NCBI RefSeq assembly: GCF_000143535.2
Contig: NC_037310.1
Coordinates: 2,356,001-2,420,000 of the forward strand
DNA from: Botrytis cinerea B05.10
Taxonomy: Eukaryota; Ascomycota; Leotiomycetes; Helotiales; Sclerotiniaceae
Length of the DNA stretch: 64,000 bases
Direction: 5' to 3'
Shown: in pieces, positions 11,441-23,629 of the stretch
How positions within the stretch are numbered: the stretch's first letter is position 1
Layout of the letters: each line of letters starts with the position of its first letter
Position numbers and translations under genes: made by a program
The notes under the pieces: model-generated
Database searches by the model: none
What the model was told of the DNA's origin: nothing
The model's input: the letters and a program-made list of their open reading frames with translations, nothing else

Positions 11441-12128
11441 GGAGTACATATACACATGCAGAGTACATGCTCCGTACATATCTAAACCATAAACTAATCC
11501 CAATTGATTACACGATCCCTTGTCTTCGTCCACCTTGTTCCGTCTGCCCTGTCAAGTTATTGTAACATACATTTATTATACATACCGTTGTTTTTACATA
11601 CCTCCGTGCCTCATCGGTCTCACTATACCATTCTCTCGGGTCCTCTTTTTCAGATCGGATCGTTTAGAAAGAGGTATGTTGTGCCGTCTTTTTTTGTTCT
11701 GTTGCTGTACGGAGTACACTTCGTTGATCATTCGGTTATCATCTAGAAGGTTGTTGAAATACAACATGTCGTATGGCACCTCCGTAAGGCTTGTGTTCAT
11801 TTGCTGCGTTTTCATATAGTTATTATAAATTTATAGTACAAGATATAATACTCAAAACCATTCGTCTACACAAAATCTCCAAGCCGATGCTAACCATATC
11901 TTCTTCTCTATATATACTTATATATATTTATACACGCAAGGGAGCTAACGCCCTTTCTTTTCATAGTACAACAATACCAACACGAGCATGTAGTTCGAAT
12001 TGGACCTCGAAATCTTTCAAAACTCTCAACCCTCTCAAATCTACCTTCACCCTTTTGGACAACCAGCAATCTTTTCATGACCAAGGATAAAGGTCGGCAG
12101 TTGTTGTCTTCGCATCACAAATTCCAAC

Positions 12129-14007
12129 ATGTCATCAATTCATTCAAATATTGACCAACTTGACTCCCATCAAAAATCCGTCCTTTGTCTGGAGGAGTCA
12201 AATTCGACGTCTCCAACCCCAGAAATCAAGCTTGATCAACATGGATTACCATTAGTACCCCAGCCCAGTCGCTTCAAAGATGATCCATTGGTATGTTGTA
12301 ATTTTCCATCATTACCCGATATTGCCATGATATCAAGATTCCAAATACATCCCTTCATCTCATCCAGATTTCTTCCATTCGATAAAAAAAAGTGCAAAGC
12401 TGATGATCTACTAGAATTGGCCAACATGGCTTAAGTGGGCAGTCCTGATTCAAGTTGGCTACATGGCCTTTCTAGGACCTTACAATGCAGCACTCGTTAA
12501 TCCAAGTTTGGTTCTCCTGAGTGATGCGCTTGATGTTAGTCCAAAAGTGGCTTCGTACAGCACAACTACGGCAATCATCATGGGTGGTGTTTCACCATTT
12601 ATTTATGCGCCTTTGGCGAACATCTATGGTCGTAGACCTATCACATTGTGTGCAATAGTTTTAACTATTATTGGAGGAGTGACATCGGCCAGTTCAAACA
12701 CTTTGGCACAACTTGTGGGTACACGTGCTCTTTGTGGCTTTGGGTTCGGTGGAATGATGTCGGTGGGTACCGCTTGTGTAAATGATATGTTTTTTCTCCA
12801 TCAGAGAGGCGAAGCTACTGGTGTATACTCCCTCTTTGTTACAAACGGTGCTCATGTGGCTGCAATTAGTGAGTCGAGTCATCTTGAGTCTCACACTCTC
12901 CTCGAAGACCTAACTAACATACTCAATTTAGTTGGTGGTTTCCTTGGATCATCCCTAGGCTGGCAATGGGATTACTGGATTGGAGCCATCAGCACCTCCG
13001 TTTCACTACTTCTCGCCATTTTTCTTTTCCCCGAAACTCTTTTCTCTCGCGATCCATCCTATCTCTCCACACGTACCAAAACCCGCACGTACTATGAACT
13101 TCTCTTTGATTTTCGCGGGAATTGTCTCCCTAATCGCTCACTCCAATTTTCCCACTTCTTAGAATCATTCTACATGCTCCGTTACCCTTCCATTCTGTTT
13201 CCATTCTGGTACTACACGTGGGGATGGACTTTCATCAACGTCATGCCTGCCATCTCTCTCGCCGCCATCTACACCGAATTGTACAACCTGAAGTCTGGTC
13301 CAATAGGTGCCTGTCTGGGTGTCTCACTTATGATTGGTAGCTTATTGGGAGAATTCAGCGCTGGAAAAGCGAGTGATTATGTCATGTATCGGATGGCGAA
13401 GAAAAATGGAGACATAAGGAAGCCGGAATATAGACTCTATCTTTGCTGTTTATCAGCGGTGTTTATGCCGATGGGATTGATTGTTTTTGGGGCTACAGTG
13501 GGAAAAACTCATTATACTATCCCGCTTATTGGACTCGGTCTTGGTGTGTTTACCATTTATTTGCTTTTGTCTACCATTTCATTCACTCGATATCTCTCTT
13601 AGCCCCTCTTTGCTATCCTCGCCTATGAAACCCCCACTTTGAACCCTCTTTTCAAACTTTATTCTCCTACTTTAACCCCACTTCTTCCTTTACCTAACCC
13701 TCACTAACATTCTTCCTCAGGTGTCTTCGGTCTTCAAATCGCTTCCACAACCCTATATGCCTACGTCTCTGACTGTTATAAGCCACAAACTCCTGAAACA
13801 GGCGTTCTCTTCAATCTCTCCCGCGGTCTCTCATTCGTCGTCGGATATTTCGCACTACCATTTGCAGATGAAGTAGGGTTTACATGGGCGTGGTTTACAT
13901 TTGCAGTTGTGTTATTTATGTTCTTTATACCAGTTGGGTCATTGATTTGGAAGGGAGAGCAGTGGAGGATGCAAGGGGGAAAGCCAGGGTTCCATGGATG
14001 GCTGTAG
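12129..14007 (+). CDS. MFS transporter, DHA1-like
   Basis: Proton-coupled small-molecule transporter of the major facilitator superfamily, presumably in the plasma membrane. Inferred exons are 12129-12290, 12415-12868, 12932-13543 and 13721-14007, giving 504 residues. The cytosolic N terminus leads to DPLNWPTWLKWAVLIQVGY, a start of the membrane domain typical of fungal DHA1/polyamine-type members. YGRRP between the second and third helices is the loop 2-3 signature. Several hydrophobic helices follow, then a long central loop (DPSYLSTRTKTRTYYELLFD), and a second six-helix half that ends with FFIPVGSLIWKGEQW. All three introns sit where joining restores the frame and conserved sequence (for example GLGVFGLQIAS over the last). 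The substrate cannot be read from sequence; efflux of drugs or uptake of polyamine-like cations are the usual roles of relatives. Confidence 0.87.
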
Positions 14008-14424
14008 GGGGCTGGAAGAGGAGGGCATTTGAAAGGGTTTGAGTTCATGGAATATGGACGGCAAGTGAGGCTGGGGTTTGAAATTCTGCGAGATGATACC
14101 AGCGTGGGGTGGAGTTTGGAATGGGGTTACGTTATGTTATGGTATTGTATGATTCTCAGTACGGTATAAGGTGGAGAGGTCGCTTGTTGCTAATGCTATA
14201 CTTTGTCGTTTGTAATGTAATGTATTATACTATTCAATAAAATCATTCAAATACTAGGAGCTGGGAATGTCATTTCTCTCATTCAATAGCCTAACTCGAT
14301 AAGCTATCAGCACAAACTAAAACTCTCGCTCAAAGAAAATCAACGCAAAGACTAATTAATACCCACTCTATTTTACCCATGCTATCCTGTTATATCTATC
14401 CTACAACCCAAAAAACCAATCTCA
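14008..14424. other. Convergent intergenic region
   Basis: Gap between the 3' ends of the MFS gene (+) and the Ser/Arg-rich ORF (-). AATAAA at about 14236 is a possible polyadenylation signal for the + strand gene. Nothing else is seen. Confidence 0.5.
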
Positions 14425-15645
14425 TCACCGAACCGACGGATCGGACCCCGCAGCCGAAAGTTGAAGTGGGTTATTAAAACGCGGTATGTGAGATTCTTGG
14501 GTAGAACTCTGATTTTTTCGTGATCGTGCTCGTGATCGCGATCGCGATTGTGAGTCTGAACTTGAAGAAGAAGAAGAAGATGATGATGATGATAATGATG
14601 AAGGAGAGCGGTGATGACGAGAAGAGGAATTCCTATACTCAGCGTTCTTTTTCTCAAAGATGCGCTTACGGCTGTCCTCTTCTTTAGCGCGACGACTGGG
14701 GAGGTCAGACAGAAGGGGTGGGGCTTGGGTTGTGGGGGAGTGGGAGCGGGAGTAGGAGCGGGAGTGGGGAGAAGAATAATACGAGGAACGATCGGAATGC
14801 GAAATGGATGATCCGGGGTTGACGGATGAAATGGATGATCCTGCATCATCGTCCTCGCCATCGCCATCGTCGTAGTCATAGTCATAGTCATTGTCGATTT
14901 CGTCATTGGACATGGAGATCCCGGAATCGTGAAAGGAGCTCTGGTCGTGGTAGGAAGGGGACGGGGAGTGAGAGCGATGGCGAGTGTGAGAGCGAGATTT
15001 GTGTCGGGGATTTGAACTTGAATTTCTGGAAAGAGATACGGAGGAGGAGGCTCCTTTCGAGGGGTTGGAAGACGAGTTTAGGGACCAGCCGGCGTGGTGC
15101 GTTGATCGGGCTCTGGAGAGATGACGATTGGATTCGCGGGTTGAGCGGCCGAGGGAGTGTTGCGACGGAACAGAACGAAGCCAAAAACCATAATCTCCAT
15201 TCTCCTCTGCCTCCCGCTCATTCTGGTACTTTGAAGGTTCTCCCTTCCCGTTTCCCGTCTCAAGAGTCCTCACATCTATAATCGACTCGTCAATTTTACA
15301 CGGTGTACAGCCCCTCTCCCAGCGCAATAGTCCTTCTCGAATCCAAGTCCCGACAACATCGTTTGTGAAATGTGTAAATGGACGCTGGATGTTCTTGCGC
15401 ACTTTTTTTGCGAGCGAGCACGCTTTCTTCACACGGCTTTTGCTGCGGATGTAGCCGAGGTGTTCGAGGTTGCTGGGGAGGGAGCTGGGGGTGGAGAAAG
15501 GGAGGGAGACGGATTCGTGGTGGATGGATCTGAAGTAGGAGGACTTGGAGCTTTTGGCATGGGGATTGAAGATGAAGAGGAGTTCGGTGCTGAGGAGGGG
15601 ACTAGTCGTGGAGAGACTGTAGACTTGGAAGTGGGGCTTTGGCAT
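14425..15645 (-). CDS. Ser/Arg-rich low-complexity hypothetical protein
   Basis: ORF of 406 residues without a recognised domain. Residues 1 to about 170 are ordinary sequence with a short conserved-looking core (KKACSLAKKVRKNIQRPFT and WIREGLLRWERGC). The rest is dominated by Ser, Arg, His and Asp: RSHSPSPS-like dipeptides, a DYDYDYDDGDGEDDD acidic run and a run of 11 Ser followed by SQSRSRSRARSRK. RS-type tails occur in splicing and nuclear-speckle proteins, but there is no RRM, so no role is claimed. The opposite strand is also partly open because of the repeats. The minus frame is preferred because it is longest and has a structured N-terminal part. Confidence 0.6.
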   Translation of the reverse strand: MPKPHFQVYSLSTTSPLLSTELLFIFNPHAKSSKSSYFRSIHHESVSLPFSTPSSLPSNLEHLGYIRSKSRVKKACSLAKKVRKNIQRPFTHFTNDVVGTWIREGLLRWERGCTPCKIDESIIDVRTLETGNGKGEPSKYQNEREAEENGDYGFWLRSVPSQHSLGRSTRESNRHLSRARSTHHAGWSLNSSSNPSKGASSSVSLSRNSSSNPRHKSRSHTRHRSHSPSPSYHDQSSFHDSGISMSNDEIDNDYDYDYDDGDGEDDDAGSSISSVNPGSSISHSDRSSYYSSPHSRSYSRSHSPTTQAPPLLSDLPSRRAKEEDSRKRIFEKKNAEYRNSSSRHHRSPSSLSSSSSSSSSSSSDSQSRSRSRARSRKNQSSTQESHIPRFNNPLQLSAAGSDPSVR

Positions 15646-16840
15646 GGTTTGGGAAAGGAGAGGGGTGGAGAGAGATTGATGATGATGATGATGATGGTGC
15701 CAGAAGTTGAGAATGGGGGTGAAGTTATGCGGATATAAATCTACAGCAACTGACTGTGTAATGGTTCTTTCGGAATGAAAACTGGAAAGAAATGAAATAG
15801 AAATTTGACAATTGTCAATTCAATGAAAATGAATACTATCTCGGTCCGACGATCCGTCAAAAAAGAAAGAAGAAGAAAAAAGCATCAACACCAACAAGTC
15901 AACACAAACACACCAACATATAACTAGCAAAATCCCGCATCGACAAAATAATTGTTGGCGGTGCGATAATAGGTCTCAAAGCCATAGCATAGCCATATCC
16001 AACCCAATCATCGAACCGCTCCTCCGTAAGGCATCGAAGCCCCCGAGGAACGTTTTTCCTTCCAGGCCGGTTGGCGGCTGGATTAATGGTCTATCTTTCA
16101 TCATTCGTTACAACATCGCTAGTCGCGTTTGGAATTATCTAAGGTAGAATTCCTTTGAAACATTTGTTCATGATGCTTTGGCTGTTTCAACATCAAAGGT
16201 CGATGAATCCTTCTCGCCGACCTTGGGGGTCGGAGTGGCGAATTTCTAGCCGAGATTGTCAGGAATTGAAAGTTTGTGTGGGAAGAGAGGTATTTTCTTC
16301 TAGTTTAATCCAAGAAGGGGATCTTATTGGCTGTTGTTCTTTGTGACTCTATTTTTCATCTGCATTGCCGTTTTGATCAGGATTTGTTATTTGGGAATAG
16401 GAGGGGGGGGGGGGTTCGTGTTTACTTTCTGATCTATTCGATGCGAGATTGAAATTATGATATCCAAAGTGCAAACGAAACGTAGTAAATTTTTTAGAAT
16501 GCAAAACGTAGAAAATCGACGAGATGATGTGCCCTAAATCAAGGATCAGAACTCTAGAAGGCAAGCAAGAAATCGTGTACGGGTTCTCCGCCGGATGATT
16601 GCAGCGATGTTTCGTTCCATTACGTTGGCGACGGTAAGTTGCAGGTCTTTATCGTCATGTTACATCAGAATTTTGATTGAGGTGGCTCCAATGAATACCC
16701 TGCAATGGACTTTTGTTTTTGGGTTACCTTGTTTTATGAGTAATTGCGAGCGGAGGTTGAATTGATATGAAGAGGCTCTGGTCGTCTCCATTTTTCGTCG
16801 CATATTGTATTCAAGAATATCCATTAATCGTGAGATCATC
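15646..16840. other. Intergenic region
   Basis: Divergent gap between the Ser/Arg-rich ORF (-) and the MYND gene (+). It has GAT/GATGAT runs at 15679-15693 and a poly-G run near 16403-16413. No supported gene. Confidence 0.5.
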
Positions 16841-18729
16841 ATGGTTGAATCCTCTCAAAAGCTTTCAAAAGTTACGTGCGCCAACTTTGATCAAGATGAA
16901 GGTGTTAAAGGAATTCCATGTACTAAAACCGCCTCGAAAGCTTGCAATGGGTGCTTTTTGGTTCAATATTGCAGTAGAGACTGCCAAGTTGCACATTGGC
17001 AAACCCATAAGAAAGATTGCAAATCTCCATTCATGAAGAAATCTTGGAGACCACAGTGGGATGTGGAGAAACGACGTCCGACATTTATTCGAGACAACGA
17101 TGATCCTGCTCTAGGTGATCAGCCGGTGACTATGTTGCAACACGGAAGGAAGAAGTATTTATGGGGTAATGTTCCTGCCATTGATATAATTCAGAGTTGC
17201 CAGAATGAAGGAAAAGATTTGCCAGAGCAACTCAAGCTTTTATTTGCGGGTAAGCGTCAAGTCCAAGGGAAAACTGCGAGCTGATAATTTCACAGCATCT
17301 GGGGATATCAGAAATGTTGTCAAATCTCTCGTCGAACTTCCAATTACGTACCGGGGTGAATGTGAACTCATAATTAACGACAAGGATTTTGACGTTGTCG
17401 CCCGGAATGCAATGTTGCTCCTCACAGCTCTGGTGTTTGACCCCATTGAAGCGGCAGACATCATGATTCATATCTGGTACTCTGCATTCATAACCGAGTC
17501 AAACTTGCAGAAACTTCAAGATAAAATCCTTCCGATGATTGAAGATGTTTGTGAAAAGGTAGCTGGCCGCCCTGGAAAATCTTTGCAATCCAAAACTTGG
17601 ACATTCGGCACTCGTACCATAAGTTTGGTGTTGCCGAAGGCTTCTTGGGATCTCCTTCCTTCGTTTTTCAAAGTTCCAGATGGACTATCAGCTAGCAAGG
17701 CACAAAGAGTTATGGTTGAAACCACATTATCGCCCTCGAGAAGAGACAATCTCGAGCGAGAATTGTATACTCGACCACCTGCATGGCGTGTCTGTGCTAC
17801 GAAGTTCCGCAGTGACGGTGTACTTCTTCCCTTCGGACAGTCTCGCAAGGATTTCAAGATGCCAAATCCGTACATAGCTTCAAGTCCTTTGAAAGCGTAC
17901 TTGCTAATTCAATGACAGAACGCTGTTCCAGAGCACTGACTTCTGGCCTATGATGGATTCTGCCGACCCATTGGAAGGATGGCCTTTTGAAGAATACCTT
18001 TCGAAACCGTCACCTGCTCGAAACGATGTCTATGGCAGCCTTTATTTCTATATTCAAGACCAACTTCAGAGATTTTGCAAGCGAATCGAGAATCTAACAA
18101 TCCGCTTTCAACTATTTGAACTTGATGCATTGCATCTACCAGGTATTTTGAAGGAGCGTGGCATTGGCAAAGACTATTTCGACAGGATTGAAGTAATTCT
18201 TTAACTGCCCGTGAAAGGAGTATAGATTACTGACAATTCACAGGTTTCAAATATTGGAGACCGTGCCTACATTGGACCCCTAAAACTTCTGACGACTTTT
18301 GCTCCTTGCCTGAAGCGTAAATCACAGAATCCGCATGCCACACTTCTTGTCTTGTTCCTCAACGCTGTCCAAGAAAGCCGTACTGATAAAGATTACATTG
18401 ACAGCATAACGACTGATTCTGCAAAGTTGGATCGGTACATGCCAATTCAGCTAGATATGCTTCAACCTTATAACGCAGACTTTTTGAAACACAACGATGC
18501 GCGATCTCGGTTTCAAGACGTTGACGAGCTTTTCAATAGGTTTGTGAAGGAGTGTTACTTGTATGAAATCAGTGAAATGGAAGGGTTAAAGATTAAAACC
18601 AAGAATACGTTGGTTGAAAAATGGCCCTTTAGGTTTCGAAATGGGGCAAAGCAGGAGGAATTTGATATGTTGATGGCATCGGGACATTTGGGTTCGGAAA
18701 GGTATGTAGAATGGGAGAGTTTGATGTAG
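16841..18729 (+). CDS. MYND zinc finger, DUF4470-type protein
   Basis: Inferred exons are 16841-17249, 17296-17869, 17919-18192 and 18244-18729; 580 residues. The N terminus carries a MYND-type zinc finger (Cys pairs, then LVQYCSRDCQVAHWQTHKKDC at about residues 45-65), a protein-protein interaction module that binds proline-rich peptides. It is followed by YLWGNVPAIDIIQ, the hallmark of the DUF4470 domain common in fungal MYND proteins. The remainder is a long helical region with no catalytic motif that I recognise, so enzyme activity is not claimed. The ATG at 16841 (ATCATCATGG context) is preferred over an in-frame upstream ATG at 16805 because it lies directly before the finger. The intron joins are frame-consistent, including NP-TLFQSTDFWP and RIE-VSNIGDRAY. 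There is no coding neighbour within 780 nt on the 3' side. Confidence 0.87.
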
Positions 18730-19513
18730 GATTGACATGAGAAGTCTGGAAGGTTTGAGAGAGGAAAAGAGAGGAAAAAATTACCAAATGAATAAAAAAA
18801 CAATTCTAATAAGTTTGGACGGCTCTACTCCATCAGATGTTCTTGCTTCGAAGGTCGAGTTCCCTAGCGCAATAGGACTGTTGAGCGTAATCTTATACAA
18901 CAAACAAACGACTTCACCAAAACAATTCATCCCGTCTCATCAATCACTACCCAACCAATCATACCCATATTTGCGATATAACTTCAAATCATACTCTTGT
19001 CCCAAGTTTATCCCTCGTTGGCAGACGCCATCAATTGAGCCATGCTTTACACTTAGATCGGCACTTTGGCAGACGTTCTTTAATCTTCACTCTTTGCCGC
19101 GACGGTGAGACATGGAAACGCGTAGTCTTCACTATTTTCAGCACCCATTCCTTTTGTCTGCGGACGATAAACAGTGATCAAGAACTATTACATTCTTCCT
19201 GATTACTGTTATCATCAAAGAAGTATTCGTTCGTATCGCTGGATAGTTTCGAAGGCGAACTGGAAAGCAATCCCATTCCCTTGCCGGGTTTCGACATATT
19301 CACTATTGCGATTTACGACGAAGCAATACTGTCACTCTCCTTTCATCTTCACAGTTAATCAGCCTAGTGCCCACTTTGAAATTACAAAGTCAACTCAAAG
19401 TTTGTAAGAAAAAGTAAGCGTTCATCACACAAGGTTCCACACTTCCCGCCAAAGAAAATCAACACACCAACAACTCTCAAACGCCATCCATCCGACGAGA
19501 GGATAAGGCCTCT
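18730..19513. other. Intergenic region
   Basis: Gap between two same-strand genes. No coding sequence is supported. It presumably holds the 3' UTR of the MYND gene and the promoter of the CCCH/RBR gene. Confidence 0.5.
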
Positions 19514-22320
19514 ATGATGTTACCTTGCAAGTACTTCATAACTTCTACTGGGTGCGGCCGTGGTAATACTTGTCAATACAGCCATGATACCACCATCACA
19601 ACAAACACGCCCGATCCAATTCTTTTGTTGATGTTTGGCAACGAAAACCAACCTCTTGGTCAGAATCTACGTCCTATAGCAACAAAGCTTATCGCTTGTA
19701 GGTTCCTTGCGAAAGGTCATTGTCAGAAGGGCGAAGACTGTCCTTTTAGCCATGGAACTGAGCCAGCAGCTCCGTCGCAAAAATCATCTGTCACTCCACT
19801 CTGTAGCTTTTTTGCAAGAGGAAGATGTCAAAGGGGTGACAACTGTCCTTTCAGTCATGAGATTGAAGTGGAAACTTCTTCGGAAACCCCGTTCCGCACA
19901 ACCTGCAGTTTCTTTTCCAGAGGAAAGTGTACAAGGGGAAGCAATTGCCTTTATCTACATACCTCAATTGTGCCCGACCACAAAGAAACCAAGCATCTAT
20001 ATACACAACATACCAAGAAGACTGGGTCAATTTCTTCCACCGCCACCGATACATCATTTGATGCTCTAAATGTACCATCTGCAGCCACCAAGAATTATGT
20101 ATGACTTGTCCCTTTTTCACCGTGCTATTGTATTGAAGTTAGGACTAATATATCACCTAGGATAATGTACCAAACGGCATGGTTGCACGCGCAATTTCTG
20201 GAGTCTTAGCAATATTTGGAGATGGAGGAAAAGTCTACAAAATTTCAGTTCCATCTGACTTTACAACCATCCGAATCACCGGCTTGCCACAGGATACCAA
20301 CATTAAGTACATTGAGACCATGCTAGCTAGACTCGACCTTCCAACATTTGGATCTTGCATTCGAATTACTAGCATTGGTACTCCGCCCTCCGTTCTTGCC
20401 TATCTGCGACTTGAAGATTCCACCGTCGGCTCGGTTTTGAGCGAAGAATTAGAGTCTGGTTGGAGAAGATTTAAGATATACTCCGGATTAAAGGCGAGCC
20501 CAATCCCTACGAATTTGTTTCCCGTCTCTGGATTTTCAAGTGAAGTTGACTTCCATGAAGTGTTTTTGTCTTGGTATCGATCTTCTAAGATGGCTGTCTT
20601 AAAATATGCAAATGAGGATATCGCAAATATGATATGCATCAACTTCAATGACGGTTACTACAGAGTTTTAGGCAAACATTTGGCCTGCGACTCGCCGATA
20701 ATCTCTCACATCTTGACCGATCAAAAACACAAATTATTATGTGTCTTAAAAAATGTGCCCGCTTTTGCTGATAAAGAGGACATCTTAGGTGTGATGGATG
20801 AGAAATACCGACCAGATGAATTTGAAATTGGCAGACCGAGCTATGAAGCATCTGACGAAGCATCTCGTGAATATGTCAAGAAATTATGCTCAGCCATTGG
20901 CCCTGTGGAGTCTTGGAATCCTGTTCAAGATCCGGCTGCTAAGAGAGTTAAAGTAAGAGTTCGATTTCAAGACGAGTCAGATGTCTGGGAGGCGATCGCA
21001 CAATTGAACAACAAGAACATTGAGATATTGGGAAAGGGGAAACTCATGGCTCAACAAATCATTTCAACTCAGTTCAAGGTTATCACAAAGATATATTTGG
21101 CTGTACAATCGCAAGTTGAAGAAGACAGGAAGTCACTGATAGAGCAGAAAATTACTATCAGAGCATACCCAAGCACTGATGTCGCGAAGAAGTTCACAAC
21201 TTTAAAGATTGAGGGGGAGCCCGGAGAGAATTTTGCCAACGCCAAGAATAGGCTTCAGAAGGTATTAATCGGTACGGTGGCTGTAGCAAGTGGTAAGCCA
21301 GTTTGGAATGACTACTTCATGCAACCAATTGGATTGATGAAGATTAAGAGAGTTGAAAACGATTATAACGTTGTTATTGATCGAGACAGAACAAGACAGC
21401 AACTTCGGCTTTATGGTTTCTCCAGAGATATCGGCAACGCCCAGCATACACTTCACAAAATCATTACATCAGAAGTAGAAGGCTATGCTATTAAGCTCAC
21501 TCCAAGTGACTTTTTGTGGGTAGCAGGTGGCGGATTTGATCAAATCGTGTCAGTTCTTGGAAAAGATGTTGCTTCGATTGATATCTTGTCAAATCCAAAG
21601 AAGATCTTACTTTCTGGTAGTCCTAAAAACTACCATACTGCCATGACAATCTTAAAGCTCGGGGGTGCTGCTACTAGCAAGATTGACAAGGGAGAGACAT
21701 GCGATGGCAAAGACAATTGCAGCGTCTGCTGGTGTCCTGCTGAGTGTCCAGTCCGTACCAACTGTGGCCATTTGTATTGCCTTCAATGCTTCGAGCATCT
21801 ATGCTCATTGATCACATCTAGTGACCTAGAGGTATCTATCAATTGTACGGCTATCGGATGTGATGCTGTCCTCTCTCTGCAAGAGATTGAGCAAAATCTA
21901 CCATCCAGAAGTTTTGAGCAGGTACTTGACGCATCGTTCACTTCGTACATACATCATCATCGCGATGATTTTAATTATTGTCCAACTGTAGACTGTGAAC
22001 AAGTCTACCGGGTCAATATCCCCACCAAATCCCGCACTTGTGCCAAATGTCTCGTTGAGACCTGTAGCCCATGCCATGCGTCTCATCAAGGTCAAACATG
22101 TGCAGACTACAAATATAAGAAGCATGCTAGGGATGAAGCACATATTATGGATGAAGAAAAATGTTCTGATCATTTGAGCGTCAAAAATGAAAAATTGGGA
22201 CTTGAGGAAGGTGTTGAAACAGACTTGGTTAGGCTTGATGTTCCTAAAGTAAAACGGGGTATGGGGTTCCACGGTACTCAAATGCTCGAACGAATTCAAC
22301 AGGAGCTTGGTGGATGGTAA
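19514..22320 (+). CDS. CCCH zinc finger protein with RING1-IBR module, RING2 missing
   Basis: Inferred exons are 19514-20098 and 20161-22320 (62-nt intron with a GACTAAT branch site); 914 residues. Four CCCH fingers occupy about residues 5-150 (CX8CX5CX3H once, then CX7CX5CX3H three times), a class that usually binds RNA. Residues about 200-680 look like RRM/KH-type repeats (for example TTIRITGLPQDTNIKYIETM and ITKIYLAVQ). Near the C terminus a RING1-like cluster (CSVCWCP, NCGHLYCLQCF) is followed by an IBR-like cluster (CPTVDCEQVY, CAKCLVETCSPCHASHQGQTC). In RBR ubiquitin ligases a RING2 with the catalytic cysteine should follow, but the protein ends about 60 residues later with no such Cys pattern. 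It may be an inactive or RNA-tethered RBR derivative. The architecture recalls fungal CCCH-RBR proteins and the RBR tail of plant DEAH helicases. Confidence 0.82.
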
Positions 22321-23214
22321 ATACTGAGCCTTCGTGAGCGAGATGCTTTTTTTTTTTCAATCTTCGAGGAAACGTAGGTATTGACAAGCTCTCTGAGCTG
22401 CCATCAATTGTGTTCCACGAACAAGGGAAAATACGTATTTGCATGATAATATCGGAGCGCTATATTACAGACTGCATAATGAATTCGAGATTATACAAAT
22501 ATATCATCTTTCTTGGGGTGGTTGTGTATGCTTTGATTTGATAATGATAACAGATAGCGAAAAAGGAGGGGACAATGTTCTCAGATTACGACTCCGCAAC
22601 TCAAAATTCATTCATATATTATCTTCGACTACTTTATAGCTGGATTTAAAACACTCAATTGCCCTGACTACTGCCGCCTTCTCGGCAAGAACTGCAGTCT
22701 CCTCTTAGGCCATCTGGGTATGCTGGGAAAGATTTTCTGAGGGATGCCACCGGTGACATAAATGAGGAAGTTTGACCCTACCCATGGTAATGTTACCTGC
22801 TTCGTTCCTTCTACAAATAGATTTACTATTAGGTCTCGTTAGTTCTTGCAATTTTTCAAGAGACTTAAATTTCCAAACACAGTACCATTTCTTTCTTGAT
22901 ATTTAGAGATAACGGCAAATATGTTTCTTCTGACTATCTTATTGTAAGACTTACTGGAGCTTCATTCGCTCTTGACATACGGTTATACAAGCATTTTTCC
23001 TTTATCAGCATTTCTAAGAACACCTGCGGCATTGGTAGCATTAGCAATACTTTAAGTCAAAGTTGCCACGTCCATATCTCTATAATCGCAATTGCAACAG
23101 TAAAGAGGTTGGTGATAAATGGAGATGGAATGTCTGGGGCTAACTTCAACATACAAAGGTAGACTGCAGGAATTTCCTGGTATACATTGATAATATCGAA
23201 GCGAAGAGAACAAC
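22321..23214. other. Intergenic region
   Basis: No supported gene, and no remnant of a RING2 is seen in any frame after the RBR stop. It contains TTTTTTTTTTC at about 22347. Confidence 0.5.
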
Positions 23215-23629
23215 ATGGATACGCCATGGGAGATTACTTTCAGAGACGCCCTAAACTATCTCAATCAAATTCGTGTACGTCATATTATATCACTGAATTG
23301 TGTAACGGCGACACATGTTGACTTCTACACCACAGGATGCTTTCCAATACACTAAACCGGGAATGAAAAACGAGTTGCTGGACATCCTGCGTGCATTTGT
23401 AATACATCGTTCGCACAGGGCGACGACCCTCCAGTGGACGAACCTTTTGGACGTCAATCATCTTGATATAATTCATGGGTTTAAAGCTTTTCTGCCAGTT
23501 GAGGAAGCCAAGCAGCTGGTCGATCTCAGAATCTTGTATTTGTCTTTGCAAAATTGGTTGAAAACAAGCATGGAAGTGGACTGGAGTCATCCGGATTGGT
23601 CTCGGATTTGGGATTCGATAGGAGAGTGA
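23215..23629 (+). CDS. Small stand-alone PAH (Sin3-type) domain protein
   Basis: Inferred exons are 23215-23274 and 23336-23629 (61-nt intron, GTACGT donor, phase 0); 117 residues. After MDTPWEITF the sequence follows the paired amphipathic helix pattern: RDALNYLNQIRDAF (helix 1), KNELLDILRAFV (helix 2), a linker, then LDVNHLDIIHGFKAFLP (helices 3-4), matching the GFxxFLP ending of PAH domains. In Sin3 corepressors these domains dock repressor peptides as part of histone deacetylase complexes. Here the domain is nearly the whole protein, with a short WSHPDWSRIWDSIGE tail and no Sin3 HDAC-interaction region. It could compete with Sin3 for partners; that is inference. The ATG lies in a good context (CAACATGG), and the intron removal joins helix 1 smoothly. 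Confidence 0.72.

Larger units (their letters stand above)
7914..12128. other. Long divergent intergenic region
   Basis: 4.2 kb between the transcription factor (-) and the MFS gene (+). I see no conserved protein in it; the ORFs here are short and mostly simple sequence. It contains a GGTA tract, a 12-nt tandem array, a GCTCTT array, a CA tract, two promoter-like TATA/CCAAT pairs and two identical TACGGAGTACA motifs. It could hold long 5' leaders or a noncoding RNA. Confidence 0.6.
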
